Shown here in pieces: positions 11,151-22,705 of a stretch of DNA of 64,000 bases. Under the pieces are notes generated by a model. That model was given only the letters and a program-made list of their open reading frames with translations, was not told where the DNA came from and did not search any database. The stretch lies in the NCBI GenBank assembly GCA_009599575.1, contig VWND01000046.1:33960-97959 (forward strand), written 5' to 3'. Position numbers and translations under genes: made by a program. This DNA is from Blumeriella jaapii. Its lineage: Eukaryota > Ascomycota > Leotiomycetes > Helotiales > Drepanopezizaceae. Position 1 is the first letter of the stretch; every line of letters begins with the position of its first letter.

Positions 11151-12718
11151 ATTTTGCAAACGTATATTTATTTAAACAGACTTTTATTAAAATTTAAAAT
11201 ATAGCAAAAACTATTTTCTAAGCAAAAAAAATCCGAATTTTTCGCAAATCTAAAAATCCAAAACTAAACCGTTTAGTTTTGTAAAAAATCAAAAATATAA
11301 TCCGCTAAAATAACAATCCGCGCCCGACGCTCCGCGATAATCAAGCTTAAAATAAATCCTTCGATAGGCTTTTTAAAAACAGCTGCCGCCGGCTGTACAA
11401 CCGAAGCATTTTTTTTTTTTTTGCGAAATTTTATTAAGCTAAAAATCAAAAACGTTTAGCAAAAAGATCGCCGCGAAATTCTTTTTTAGACTTTTAAAAA
11501 CGAAAGCATTTTCTGATAGGTCGTGGCCAAATCCTATTCCGCCAGTACGTAAAGCAAAAATAAAAGCTTTTATTCGAAAAGCAAAAATTTAAAAAACTTT
11601 ACGAATCGCGGCGAGCTTCGCGTTAATAATACGTTTTGTATTTATTAGTTTTGCTTTTGAATTACGATCGATTTGAAAGCTTACTTTTTTATACTTTTAA
11701 AACCGCTTTAATCGTAGAATAAAAAATAACCGTTATATTTTAAAAATCGATTAGCAAAAACGATAAAGTTTTTTAATAAAACTGACCGTTTTAATAATTT
11801 TATTAATCCGAGTTTTAAAAACGGAAAATCACGCAGCTAAAACGTTCGCGTCGGCCGAAATATACGACGTGCTAATTACGTAATACCGATAGCAACGAGT
11901 TTTAATTAAATTCGATAAGCAATCGTAATTTAAATTTTTAATTATTTCGCGAATAATATAAGTTATATAAAAAATAAAATTAAAAGGCTCAGAAATAACA
12001 GGCTTTTTGGTTTTAATGCGAGCGCGTTTTAAAAAACGATTATCGTCGTTATTTTTATTTTTATTTTTTTCGCTTTAATAACTTCCGGCCGCTTTTTTTT
12101 TAAAAGCGCTAGTATTCTGCTTTTCTTTTTTTGAAATGCTATTAAAACCGAAATCACCGCTAATAGCGCTTTTATCGCTAGCAGCGTTTCCGCCACTTTT
12201 TTTAAGCGTTATATCGGCATTTTCGAAGCTAAGCAAATATAAATCTTCGAAAAAACCGTTTAAAAACGAAATATCGAAAAAATCGCTTTTTTCGAAAAGA
12301 TCGAAAAAAAACGAATTAGCCGAAAAAGCCGATTAATTGCGTAAAATAAATTTCGCAAAACTCCGATTACGCAAGCGTCGAAAATTGGAAATCCGAAAAG
12401 CTAAATTAATTAATCGCGTAGAATTACGCGGACGATTTTTTTTGGATATAGGAAAAGTTATATCGATGTTTTTAATTAAAATAATAAAACTTGAATTTAT
12501 TAGAAAAATAATAAAAAAATAAAAAAGTTGAGGTTTTCAAAAGCGACGAAACGCTTATTTAAGCTGAATTAGCTTTATTTACGCTTCGCAACGACAAAAA
12601 ATATAAATAAGCTATATAAATATTGTAATATCGCGTTACGGCCGTATTCGGACGACAAAAAAACTTTTCCGCGCTTTAAAAATAGCTGATTACCGGATTA
12701 GTAATTAGCTAAAAGATA
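11151..12718 (+). other. Unidentified region after RNase H in copia B
   Basis: About 1.57 kb between the end of RNase H and the 3' LTR, where copia elements usually have little. A locally GC-richer part reads SAKITIRARRSAIIKLKINP and AAAGCTTEAFF (about 11,300-11,415). Near the end two short frames are open back to back, 12,136-12,336 (Ser/Leu/Lys-rich) and 12,337-12,522 (very basic, LRLRKRRKLEIRKAKLI), separated only by a stop. They may be one broken frame. I recognise no domain. Confidence 0.55.
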
Positions 12719-12731
12719 TATTACGCTATAT

Positions 12732-12768
<37 letters not shown>

Positions 12769-13032
12769 TTTTAAATTCAATTCATTTTTTCTATACGCTT
12801 TTAGTAGTTAAATGTGTTTTTAAAGCTCGGAAAGGCTTGTAATTACGTAATAACGAGCTTTTTCGGAAACTAATTTTTCCGAGCGATTGATTAAGCGAGC
12901 CCGAACCTTCCGTTTTTTGCGAAAAGCTCGCCAGTCAGACTTAGAATAATACAAGAAACATTTTACTGCAAACAATTTATTCGTTCCAGCCTCCGGTGAG
13001 GATTCCTACCGACTATTCGGCTATGCACGACA
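12719..13032 (+). repeat. 3' LTR of copia B
   Basis: 314 bp, starting TATTACGCTATATTT and ending GCACGACA. It is longer than the 5' LTR because of a pure T run at 12,737-12,767. The right end (GCCTCCGGTGAGGATTCC) is much better preserved than the same place in the 5' LTR (GCCTCCGATAAAAGTTTT). Confidence 0.9.
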
Positions 13033-13475
13033 CTTTTACTATTGCATTAATTCTATAATATTATAAGCAAGATCTTTTTTGCATATTAAAAACTGACGCT
13101 TCCGACGGCGTAATAGCTTTTATGCTTTCGCAATTCCATAATAACGACTGGCTTTCAATCGCCTATTTCAGCAAAACCATAACCTTCGCAAAGCTAAACT
13201 ACGTCGTATACGACAAAAAAATATTCGCAATCGTAAAATTTCTAGGCAACTTTCGTGCTGAATTAGCTAGCTCAGTTTATTAAATCAAAATAATTATTAA
13301 TCATAAAGCTTTAGAGTATTTTATAACCTCCAAACCCTTGAACGCTCGATAAGCACGCTGGGCCGAGCTTCTCGTCGACTACAACTTTCTCATTACGTAC
13401 AGACCAGGTAAACACAACCTTCTGGCTGACGCACTAACACGTCGTACGAACGAACTCGACCGCCAAAACTTATAG
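13033..13475 (+). pseudogene. RNase H relic of gypsy A (well preserved)
   Basis: Resumes A after B. Reads LKTDASDGVIAFMLSQFHN, AYFSKTITFAKLNYVVYDKK, INHKALEYFITSKPLNAR and AELLVDYNFLITYRPGKHN, ending LLADALTRRTNELDRQN. This is a gypsy RNase H with its catalytic Asp (TDASDG) and the closing ADALTRR motif. Only two stops remain. It is far less mutated than the matching part of C and H, which makes it the best reference for the family's original sequence. Confidence 0.92.
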
Positions 13476-13582
13476 ACTGGCTGAAGGCGTATTCCGAAGG
13501 TTTAGACTCGTACGATCATTTGGATAGCGACGTACCAATGGATAAAAGCTCGAGGGCGCGCTTTTTTCGGACGGAGGGATAG
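13476..13582 (+). pseudogene. Pol C-terminal tail and polypurine tract of gypsy A
   Basis: Joins RNase H directly to the last part of Pol (TGWLKAYSEGLDSYDHLDSD in other frames), skipping integrase. The junction shares a short CAAAACTT-like sequence with both parent sites in C. GGACGGAGGGATAG at 13,569-13,582, just before the LTR, is the likely polypurine tract priming plus-strand DNA. Confidence 0.8.
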
Positions 13583-13850
13583 TATAACGACTTATTCTTT
13601 TGCCACCTTTCGTGTCACCCCAGCAACCACGTGTAGCTGCAAGCTCCCTGGTCTTTTGGTGGATCTTCTTATTAATTGTGGAAATTATTCATATATATAA
13701 GGCTTTTTTTTCTTAGCAACCTCTGCCTTTTGCAATTGTTAATTCTAAATGAATATCTTATTACAAAACCAAAGGCTCGTTTCTTATACCATATAAACAC
13801 GGCGACCAATTGACTGATCTCCCAGCCCTCCGACTGATTAAATCGTCACA
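13583..13850 (+). repeat. 3' LTR of gypsy A
   Basis: 268 bp, TATAACGACTTATTC...GATTAAATCGTCACA. One of the best-preserved LTRs of the family. It keeps CCCAGCCCTCCGACTG, where the 5' LTR of A has TTTTCAGCTTTTCGATTAA. Confidence 0.93.
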
Positions 13851-15615
13851 CAGATAGCTAAAGCCCTGATAATTGCATATAATCAAAAAAATTATTTTGC
13901 AACAACGATTGTTACGAAAAAACTAAAAAATGTTTAATAGCCAAATATCATTTAAAATATATGTTTTTATATCAAAAAATGCTTAAAATATGCAAAGTTT
14001 AAAATTGCTAACAAATCCCAACTATTATTAAATATAATAATTATAAGTCTTATAGAATTGTTAAAAGCTGATTTTTATAGCTTTTTTCCCGGAGTTTTAT
14101 TAAAATGCAAATTTCTATTATTTATAATCGATTATTTTTCGAAATTTTTTTAAACTTACCTATGCTTTTCATCAAATTTAAAATAGATAATCAAAAGCTT
14201 TATTTTATTATTTCAATTAAATAAATATCCGATCGCATTTTACGTTAATTCAGAAAATCATTTCGATGATATAATTAAAAACTTTGAAAAAAAAAAAAAG
14301 GTTTTATAAACTAACTTTTCTATTGCATCGAAGAAATCAACTGATATGGCCGAAAAAGCTATAAAAATAATACAAAAAGCTTTGGAAAAAACTGATAAAA
14401 AATTAAAAAAAAAAGATTAAAGTTACAACTTTCGAAATTAATATAAAAAAAATTTCTTTCTTCGAATAATTATTATTTAATATCCAAAAAAAAATATCAA
14501 CCAAAAGCGGCTATAAACATGGCTTTTTCGGAATATTACGCTGAAATTATTTATTAAACTTTTATTAATTAAAGTTTTCCTAATATATTTTAAAACTCAA
14601 ATTCAGCAAATTATAAAAAATAAAATAACGCGGTTTTAAAACATATTATTATAAAGCAAAAAGTTATTTAAAATGTAACTCAAACTACGAAACAATAACA
14701 AAATAATACATTTAAAAAAATACCGAAATTGAAAACTTTAATATCAAAGTTATTAGTTATATTATATAATTATATAATTACAAAGCAAAAACTAAAGCCA
14801 TTTTAAAAAAGATTTTTCCGAATCTTTGGTTTCGGAAAAAAAAACATATAAAATCTTATACGTTAAAAACAGTTAAACCGGAAACTTATTTCAAAACGAT
14901 TTTATATCGATCAGCTAAAACTTTTTTACTTACGCACTATTTACTTTATTACAAAATCAAAAAAAAAATGCCTGCTTATTAAAATCTCTGTGCTAAAATA
15001 TTATAATATTTAATTCCGTTAAATTTTCGTGCAAAAAAAAAAAAAAATAAATAAACTATAAAACTATATTTTCAGTTTTAAAATATGCTTCTGATTACGA
15101 AAAAACATGGTTTTTTATTGAAAAAAACTTTTTTTAAATAATAAAAAAAAATGAAAAGCCAATTTAATAAATTAATTAAAAATCAAAAGGATATTATATG
15201 CCAATATTTTCTTAAAAAATTCTTGCTTTTACAAATTTTAACCTTTTAAGCTTGATTTTTACATTTGAAAGCTTTCGGAACGAAAACTTTTTAAAAAAGG
15301 ATTTATTATGGCCTAAAACTTTAAGCGAAACTAAAAGCACGGACCCGCATAATCTATACTTAAACTTTTCTAAAACCTCCACTTTTTTAAAACAATACAT
15401 TTCCGATCATAAGAACTATTTTGTCCCATTTTTCTGGTACGGAGATGTCAGAAACCAACATCACGTATCTGAGTCAAATGATCAGCCAAAACCCTCTGCC
15501 TCCTACCAATCCTCGAATAATACTTTCTACGAATAGGCCGTAAAAGTCGGATAATATAATAAAAACTGAAAATAATATTTAAATAAAACATTTTATAAAA
15601 CTAATTACTAAAAAA
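13851..15615 (+). pseudogene. Integrase relic of retroelement Z
   Basis: Continues from 827. Frame starting at 13,851 reads QIAKALIIAYNQKNYFATT and KKCLKYAK (zinc finger H...H...CxxC with His and Cys changed to Tyr by C-to-T or G-to-A). Then IELLKADFYSFFPGVL (first catalytic Asp), FLLFIIDYFSKF, FYVNSENHFDD at about 14,240-14,270 (second Asp now Asn; canonical FxVDxGxHF) and STDMAEKAIKIIQKALEK (catalytic Glu). This is a DDE integrase of an LTR element. From 15,252 to 15,536 a better preserved open frame (WYGDVRNQHHVSESNDQPKP) follows, perhaps the tail of the same Pol. About 80 bases of AT-rich DNA precede D. Confidence 0.78.
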
Positions 15616-16506
15616 TATAACGATTTAATCAGTCGGAGGGCTGGGAGATCAGTCAACTGGTCGCCGTATTCATATGGTATAAGAAACGAGCCTTTGGTTC
15701 TGTAACAAAAATATTTATTTAAAATTAATAATTGCAAAAGGCAGAGATTGCTAAAAGGAAAAAGCTTTATATATATAAATAATTTCTATAATTAATAAAA
15801 AGATTTATCAAAAAACTAAAAAGCTTGCAGCTATACGTAATTGCTGAGGTGATACGAAAAGTAATAAAAGAGTGAATCGTTACATTATCCTTCCGTCCGA
15901 AAAAAGCGCGCTTTCGAACTTTTATTTATTAATACGTCGCTATTTAAATAATCGTACGAATCCAAACCTTCGGAATACGTTCTCAGCCATTTTATAAGTT
16001 TTGCAAAAAGACCGAAAAGCTTTTTATACGCTAAATAAAAATCGCGCATTTTCAAAAAAACGTATATAAAATTAAACGCGGGGTATTACGTAAGATTTTT
16101 ATTTAAACTTATTTAAAAAGTTTTATATTAAAAAGTTTTCCGCTGCATTCGATAGGCGATTAATTTTTCGATTTCGTATTTAAGCTTATTAGTTATATTA
16201 ATAAGTTAATCTGATTTGAAAGCGCGTCGTCAGCTGCTTTACGCAATCGATTAGCGTAAAAAACTAAATGTACGTTTATAATATTAAAAAAGTTTAGTTT
16301 AAAAGCGTTGTCGAAAATTTTGGCTATAATTTTGAAAAAGCCGTTTGTAAAATTATCGAGCTTGCGAAAAGGCCGAAAAATCGGAAATAAACGCATATCG
16401 AGCCATACGTAATCGCCAACGTTAAAATCGATCGCGCGGCGAAACTTATTCGCACTTTTTTTTATTTTATCGTAAGTTTATTAAAAATACGATTTTGCGA
16501 GGTTTT
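15616..16506 (-). mobile_element. Gypsy element D, segment 1: 3' LTR and Pol C-terminus
   Basis: Reverse-strand member of the A/C/H family. Its 3' LTR is 15,616-15,884. Minus-strand reading of 16,396 down to 16,193 gives MRLFPIFRPFRKLDNFTNGF then FANRLRKAADDAL, the end of integrase leading into the chromodomain-like tail (also in C, F, G, H). It is cut at 16,506 by element C and resumes at 22,972, with GTTTT repeated at 16,502-16,506 and 22,972-22,976. The 5 bases before the LTR are AAAAA; no partner duplication can be checked because the other end of D is lost. Confidence 0.92.
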
Positions 16507-16771
16507 TGTGACGACTCACTCTTTTGCCCCTCGTGTCACCCCAGCAACTACGTGTAGCTGCAAGCTCCCTGGTCTTCTGATAAATCTCCTTATCAAATAT
16601 AGAAATTATTTATATATATAAAGCTTTTTTTTTTTAGCAATTTTTGCTTTTTGCAATTATTAATTTTAAATAAATATTTTGTTACAAACCCAAAGGCTCG
16701 TTTCTTATATTATATGAATACGGCGGTCAATTGGCTGATCTTCCAGCCTTTCGACTGATTAAATCGTTATA
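16507..16771 (+). repeat. 5' LTR of gypsy C
   Basis: 265 bp beginning with an unmutated TGTGACGACTCACTC and ending AAATCGTTATA. TATA-like TATATATAAAGC near 16,613-16,624. Confidence 0.93.
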
Positions 16772-18423
16772 TTATTAACAATTTTTTATTTACGCTAGCG
16801 ACGGCGTAAACTATTTTTTTTCTCGAATTTTTTACGAATTATATTAAAATGATCGACCGGTCGTAAAAAAGCTTATTTCCGCATTTTGCGAAAAATAGCT
16901 TTTGTTTAACAATTTTTCTTTTAATAAAGCTTTTCAGCTTCTGCTACTACATTTTAACCTTCTTTTTTTTAATCAGCGAAAAAAAAGCAGCCTTTCCCAA
17001 AAGCTTTTTTTTTTAAAAAACAATCCTTCCCCCGAAAAAAAAAAAACAAAAAAAAAAACAAAGCGCTAATTATTTCGCTTGCCATCTTTTTTTTACAGCC
17101 TAGCGTTGAAAGCGTTTAATTAAAACTTTTGCAAAATCAACTGAAAAAAGCGTAAAAGCGTAAACGACAACTTTTGAAAATTATACGATTACGACAAATC
17201 TTTTAATTAAAGCGTTTAATAAAATTTATCGAACGTGTTTTTGCCAATCGCGAATCTGCTGCTTTTTTTTTTTTTCGCAACGTTTTATTTTAATTAACAA
17301 ACGTTATAAATCAATTTTCACGCTTTTCGCGAATTTTTTTTAAATTTTCCTATAACGGCCAAAATCTTAGCGCGCCTTTTAAACGTTATAATTCTTATTT
17401 ATCTGCTGATTTTCGATTAATTCGTATAAAACGCGTTCCGAATTTTAAATTTAAATTAAATAATAATAAAAATTATAAAACATGCTATTAAAAAATTAAA
17501 ATTCTCGATAACTTCGAATTTTACCACGACTATTTCGCTAACGATCGATTTCGCAAAAATTATATATTCGATCAGACCGAAAGCGTAATAAAAAAGTTTT
17601 TTATTCCGCGTATTTTAAACCGTTCCGATTTTATACTTTCCGAAAAATTAATAAAAAAAATCGCCGATTTCCTGGCCGATCTTTCCGACGTTTAAAAAGC
17701 CGAAAACGAATTTAAAATACTTGCAATAAATACGCACGACGACTTTTAGCGATTTTACCTGCGATTTTTTATTTTCGCAGCGAACGCTTAAATACGAATT
17801 AACAAATAGCTTCGGAACGCTTTTCGCGATAAAATATTAAAGCGTTTACGAAAAAAGTTGCATTTGAAATAAGCGCGTACAACGATTTTTAAAAATTAGC
17901 TTACCGCCGTTCGACAAAAAAAACAAAATCAATTGGCTAAACAAACTTTATACGCGAATCGCTTTTTAATTAAATTTATTATTTATTAAAATAATAAATC
18001 CTTAATCAAAGCGTACTACGAGTCAAATCGTACGTACGAAAGTCGTTTAAATATTCTATAAGCTTTTTCTCAGCCCTCTGCTGTTTTTTTTTTTTCACGC
18101 CAAAACGCCCTTTTTAGCGTTTTTCCTTTTCGATCGGATCAACGACAACGCTCGTTTTTTATTTTATATCAGAAAATTCAAAAAAGCCAATTTGTACGAT
18201 CTTTTACGAACCGACTTTCGGTTTTATTTAAAAGCTTTTTTAAATTAATAAATATAAACGAAATCGAACCGGCCGAAGATTCGCTTTTCGATAATAATAA
18301 TAAAAACGAAAACCCTTTTCCAAACGACTTTTAAAACGCATACGAAAAAATTAAAAACTTTTTCGCCAATCGGAAAAACGCTTAAGCCTAAGCAAAGTTT
18401 TTTTTTTAAATATATTACGCGAT
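16772..18423 (+). pseudogene. gag: Gag relic of gypsy C
   Basis: Same Gag as in A and H. Best block at about 17,500-17,900: NDRFRKNYIFDQTESV, then FFIPRILNRSDFILSEKLI, KKIADFLADLSDV, then a stop in place of Trp, KAENEFKILAINTHDDF. These fit a capsid-like Gag core. Numerous Trp/Gln stops. Role: virus-like particle. Confidence 0.72.
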
Positions 18424-18636
18424 ATGCGTTATTTTAACGTTCGAAAGCTTTTTAATAGCGATTTATTAACAGTTTCCGTTATATTTATTAAAAATAGCTT
18501 TTCGTATAAAATAAAAGCGCTCGCCGATTTTAAAACGAACGGTTATGCGTTAATCGATTCGGCGTTAATTAAATTTTTTTTTTTTAAAACTTTTAATTTA
18601 ATTTCTTTCGGCTTTTTTTTTTATAAAAAAGTATAA
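18424..18636 (+). pseudogene. Aspartic protease relic of gypsy C
   Basis: Open frame containing KIKALADFKTNGYALIDSAL. The retroviral-type D-S-G-A site reads D-F-K-T, so it is inactive. Flanked by Gag and the RT linker as expected. Confidence 0.75.
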
Positions 18637-19081
18637 TAAAGCTCGTAGCTATTTAATTATATATTTTACGCTTTTTAATTTTATTATTAACAATCGAATA
18701 CAATCGTTTACTTTTTTTTTAATTATTAACTTCGGAAATTATAATATAATTCTAGAAAAAGCTTGGTTGGCCGAATATTAAATTTTATTAAACTGTAATA
18801 AACGCAAGTTTTATTGGCCGAAGTTTTATTTCTTTATAATCTTTTACGCTCGTTGTATTAAAATCTTTTATTTATATTTTCGAAAAATTTAATTTCGCTA
18901 TCAAAACGACGTTATAAAACGTGACAAAAACTTTGACCAATTATAATAAATCTACGATGCTATACGAAGCGCGAAAAAGTCGAATTTTATTCGCGGTGTT
19001 AATTTCGATAGCGACGCTAATAAAATAATATAAAAAATTATATTATTTTTTTAAGCTGCCGATTCTTTTTTTATTATTTTT

Positions 19082-19112
<31 letters not shown>

Positions 19113-19345
19113 CGTTAAAACAGCTTTTTCGTTCTACGAAAAACAATTATATTAAAAACCGAAGGAAAACCTTCGCCGCGATAGCCTTTTAGCTTAATAT
19201 AATCGATAATTTAAATAATTTATTTTTTAAACTTTTTAAACGACCAATTCGAAAACGAATCTTTTAATCTACTGTTTATCCAATTTCCATTTGTCAAATT
19301 ATTATATACGCTTTTAAGCTGATTTTTAGAAAAAAAGCAATTAAA
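18637..19345 (+). pseudogene. Protease-RT linker of gypsy C
   Basis: Decayed Pol linker with the same landmarks as in A. Includes a T run of about 33 bases near 19,080-19,112 where A has a mixed T/C tract. Confidence 0.55.
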
Positions 19346-20056
19346 ATGTTTTCAATTTTCTTGTACGAAATCGATAAAATATTAAACGATTTTATATATA
19401 ATACTTTTTTTAAAACCCAATTTTACAGTTTTTTCGAACGTTTTAAAACCAATGAAATATCGATTTCGACCTTTTTAATTAGCTTAGCAGAGCTAACTTC
19501 GAATAAACCTTTTTTCGAATCTTTTCCCTCGGAGTACAAAAACCTCGAACACGTATTTTCTAAAGCCGCCAATAACGAGTTAGCTTTTCACCGGCCTTAC
19601 GATTATAAAATCGAGCTTATTATAAATAAAAAAAAGCTGAAATATACTTTTTTATACAAAACATCGATTCCAAAGCTCGAGATTATTAAAACTTATTTGC
19701 AAAATAATTTTGATAAAAGTTTTATCGAACTTTCCACCGCTTTTTTCGCTGTTTTAATACTTTTCGCCAAAAAATCCGACGGTTTACTGCGTTTTTATAT
19801 CGATTATCGAATTTTTAATAATATTATTCGTAAAAATCGCTATTTTTTTCCTTTTATCGATAAAATTTTTATTCGTTTTTCGAAAGCACGAATTTTTACG
19901 AAATTCGATATTCGTTAAGCTTTTTATAAAATTCGAATAAATTCCGCCAGTAAAAAACTAACGATATTTCGTACGCGTTACGGCGCTTATAAATGCAAAA
20001 TGCTATTTTTTAGCTTTATTAATAAATCCGCAATTTATTAACGTTATATAAACGAC

Positions 20057-20110
<54 letters not shown>

Positions 20111-20514
20111 CGATTATTTAAACGATTTTTATATTATATATTTAAATAACATTTTTATTTATTCGTTCGATTTTTTAAAATACGTTATATACGTTCGCAA
20201 AATGCTTTAAAAGCTCGCTGACGCTGAATTACAGGCCGATATTCGGAAGTCTAAATTTAATATTATTCGAACCCGTTATTTAAGTTTTATTATTTTTATT
20301 AAAAGCTTAGAAATAAATTCAGAAAAAATCTCCGTGATCGCTTATTAAAAGCCTTCTACTATTATAAAAAATATATAAAGCTTTTTTGGTTTTTGTAACT
20401 TCTGCCGACGTTTTATTCGAAACTACGGTATAATTGCAAAGCTTTTGATTTATTTAACCAAAGCTAACGTTTTTTACAATTTCACTTTTGAATATTAAAA
20501 AAATTTCGAACTTT
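19346..20514 (+). pseudogene. pol: Reverse transcriptase relic of gypsy C
   Basis: 190-codon open stretch to 19,918: ELTSNKPFFESFPSEYKNLE, HRPYDYKIELIINKKKLKY, KKSDGLLRFYIDYRIFNN, RKNRYFFPFIDKIF, ARIFTKFDIR. Beyond a stop: FRTRYGAYKCKMLFF, then the region interrupted by 53 consecutive T (20,058-20,110), then a catalytic box reading YLNN. Typical Ty3/gypsy RT with both catalytic Asp lost. Confidence 0.93.
20058..20110. repeat. 53-base T run inside RT of gypsy C
   Basis: The homologous place in H and A has 7 T (GACGTTTTTTTCGATTAT). Either a local slippage expansion or a sequencing/assembly artefact. Confidence 0.95.
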
Positions 20515-20960
20515 TTATATTAGCTTTTATTACTGCACCAGTTTTATAATATTGTAAGCAAAACTTTTTTTGCATATTAAAAACTAACGCTTCCGACGGC
20601 GTAATAATTTTTATACTTTCGCAATTTTATAATAACGATTGGTTTTTAATCGTTTATTTTAGCAAAATTATAGTTTTCGCAAAATTAAATTACGTCGTAT
20701 ACGATAAAAAAATGCTCGTAATCGTAAAATTTTTAGGCAATTTTCGTATTAAATTAATTAATTTAATTTATTAAATTAAAATAATCATTAATTATAAAGC
20801 TTTAAAATATTTTATAATTTTTAAATCCTTAAACGCTCGATAAGCACGCTGGGCCGAGCTTTTCGCCGATTATAACTTTTTTATTACGTACAAACCAAAT
20901 AAATATAACTTTTTAGCTAACGTATTAACACGTCGTACGAGCGAACTCGATCGCCAAAAT
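20515..20960 (+). pseudogene. RNase H relic of gypsy C
   Basis: Parallel to A 13,033-13,475: TNASDGVIIF, LIVYFSKIIVFAKLNYVVY, ending in TRRTSELDRQN at about 20,930-20,958. More mutated than in A. Confidence 0.85.
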
Positions 20961-22690
20961 TCTTTTAAACGCATTTAGCGCTTGTAAATCTTTTTCCGAG
21001 CAAATTAAATCGATTACCGTTTTTTAATTAAAAAACTTCGATTTTCTACGGCTTTCGAAACAGCTGTTTTTATCGTTGAAATAGCTGATTTTTCTTTCGC
21101 ATTTCGTATCGTTAACCAAATTTTTTACGTTAATCGCACAGCTAGCAGCTTAATAATCTTTCGAAAAAAAGCTATACGAAACGCTACGAAAAAAAACGAC
21201 GATAATAATATTTCGTATATATTTGAACGCGATCTGCTATTATATTACGGTCGCTTAATAATATTAAACGTCGATTATTTTCGTTTGGCCTTTATACGAA
21301 AAATATACGACCAGATTTCTACCGCTTATTTCAGCGCTCGCAAAACTACGCAATTGCTTTCGAACCAATATTATTAGCGAAATATAACAGTTTTCGTAAA
21401 ATAATATTATCGCAATTGCTACGCTTATCGAAAAAATATTGTTTTAAAAAATAAGCGCTCCGGCTTTTTTTAGCTTTTTTTTGTTTCTGACCATTTTTAA
21501 AAGCACGTTATAATAAACTTTTGCAATTTTAACAAAAACAAATACGATTACGATAACGTATTCGTAATAATAAATCGCTTTTTTAAACAAATTATTTCGA
21601 TTTTTTGTTATAAAAATATCGACGCTCGAAGCTTCGTTAAATTATATATATTTCACGTATACAAATATTTTTGCCTTTTAAAAAGTATTATTAGCGATCG
21701 TGGCTTTTAATATTAATTTATTTTTTGGTTTAAATTAAACAAAATACTCGGTACGCAACTGAAGCTTTCGACAGCCGCTTATTTTAAAACCGACGGTCAG
21801 ATCGAAATTTATAATTAATATTTGCAAAAACGCTTTCGATCTTTCGTAAATTTATTAAAACGATTAGAACGAATTTCTTTTAATAATAGATTTCGCCCAA
21901 ATAATCCTTTTTTACGAAAATCTAGATGGCTTTTCATTTTTTAAAATTATATACGATTATATTTTTTATATCAATTGAAATTGGAAATTCGATACTTTTT
22001 TTTTTTAACTTTTTATATAAGCTAAACGCAAACGAAGCTCGTGCGTACGCTCGCCGCTATTACGACGTTTAAAACTTCGCCAAATCGCATTTTTAATAAA
22101 TCCACGATAAAATAAAAAAAAATGCGAATAAATTTCGCCGCGCGATCGATTTTAACGTTAGCGATTACGTATAGTTCGATATGCGTTTATTTCCGATTTT
22201 TCGGCTTTTTCGCAAGCTCGACAATTTTATAAACGGCCCTTTTAAAATTATAATTAAAATTTTCGACAACGCTTTTAAACTAAATCTTTTTAATATTATA
22301 AACGTACATTTAGTTTTTTACGCTAATCGACTGCGTAAAGCAGTTGACGACGCGCTTTCAGATCAGATTAATTCAGCTTTTAAATTTATTAATATAATTA
22401 ATAAGTTTAAATACGAAATCGAAAAATTAATCGCTTATCGAATGCAACGAAAAACCTTTTAATATAAGACTTTTTAAATAAGCTTAAATAAAAATCTTAC
22501 GTGGTACCCCGCGTTTAACTTTATATATGCTTTTCTGAAAATGCGCGATTTTCATTTGGCGCATAAAAAGCTCCCCGGTTTTTTTGCAAAACTTGTAAAC
22601 TGGCTGAAAGCGTATTCCGAAGGTTTAAACTCGTACAATTATTTAAATAGCGACGTATTAATAAATAAAAGCTCGAAAGCGCGCTTTTTT
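20961..22690 (+). pseudogene. Integrase and chromodomain-like tail relic of gypsy C
   Basis: About 1.7 kb missing from A. The integrase core lies in the middle and is heavily decayed. The last part is open (22,181-22,462): MRLFPIFRLFRKLDNFINGP, then YANRLRKAVDDALSDQI, followed by KYEIEKLIAYRMQRKTF and, past stops, LTWYPAFNFIYAFLKMRDFH. The second half resembles a chromodomain (E-x-E-x-I-L-x-x-R ... W-x-P-x-x-x-L), which marks the element as chromovirus-like; known chromodomains steer insertion to heterochromatin. Confidence 0.8.
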
Positions 22691-22705
22691 CGGACGGAGG
22701 AATAA

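Larger units (their letters stand above)
4792..13032 (+). mobile_element. Copia-type LTR retrotransposon B, nested in A
   Basis: 8,241-bp element inserted in the RT-RNase H junction of gypsy A. Its LTRs are 4,792-5,093 and 12,719-13,032. Comparison with the same site in C places the insertion at agCTTT|T, with a short CTTT(T) duplication on both sides. The order gag, protease, integrase, then RT and RNase H is diagnostic of Ty1/copia. It is unusually long, largely from about 1.5 kb after RNase H that I cannot identify. Heavy RIP-type decay throughout. Confidence 0.9.
828..13850 (+). mobile_element. Gypsy element A, interrupted by copia element B
   Basis: LTR retrotransposon of the same family as C, D, F, G and H. 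It is bounded by LTRs at 828-1,095 and 13,583-13,850 and by a perfect 5-bp target duplication, CAGAT, at 823-827 and 13,851-13,855. Its own sequence is 828-4,791 plus 13,033-13,850; the 8.2 kb between belong to B. The order gag, protease, RT, RNase H identifies Ty3/gypsy. Compared with C and H, A lacks about 1.65 kb of integrase: RNase H joins straight to the C-terminal tail near 13,473. Many stops at former Trp/Gln codons show RIP-type decay. Confidence 0.93.

Noticed and set aside
15611..15615. AAAAA as proven target duplication of D
   Set aside because: The other end of D is lost, so a duplication cannot be checked; likewise CCGAT for F and AGTGC for G.
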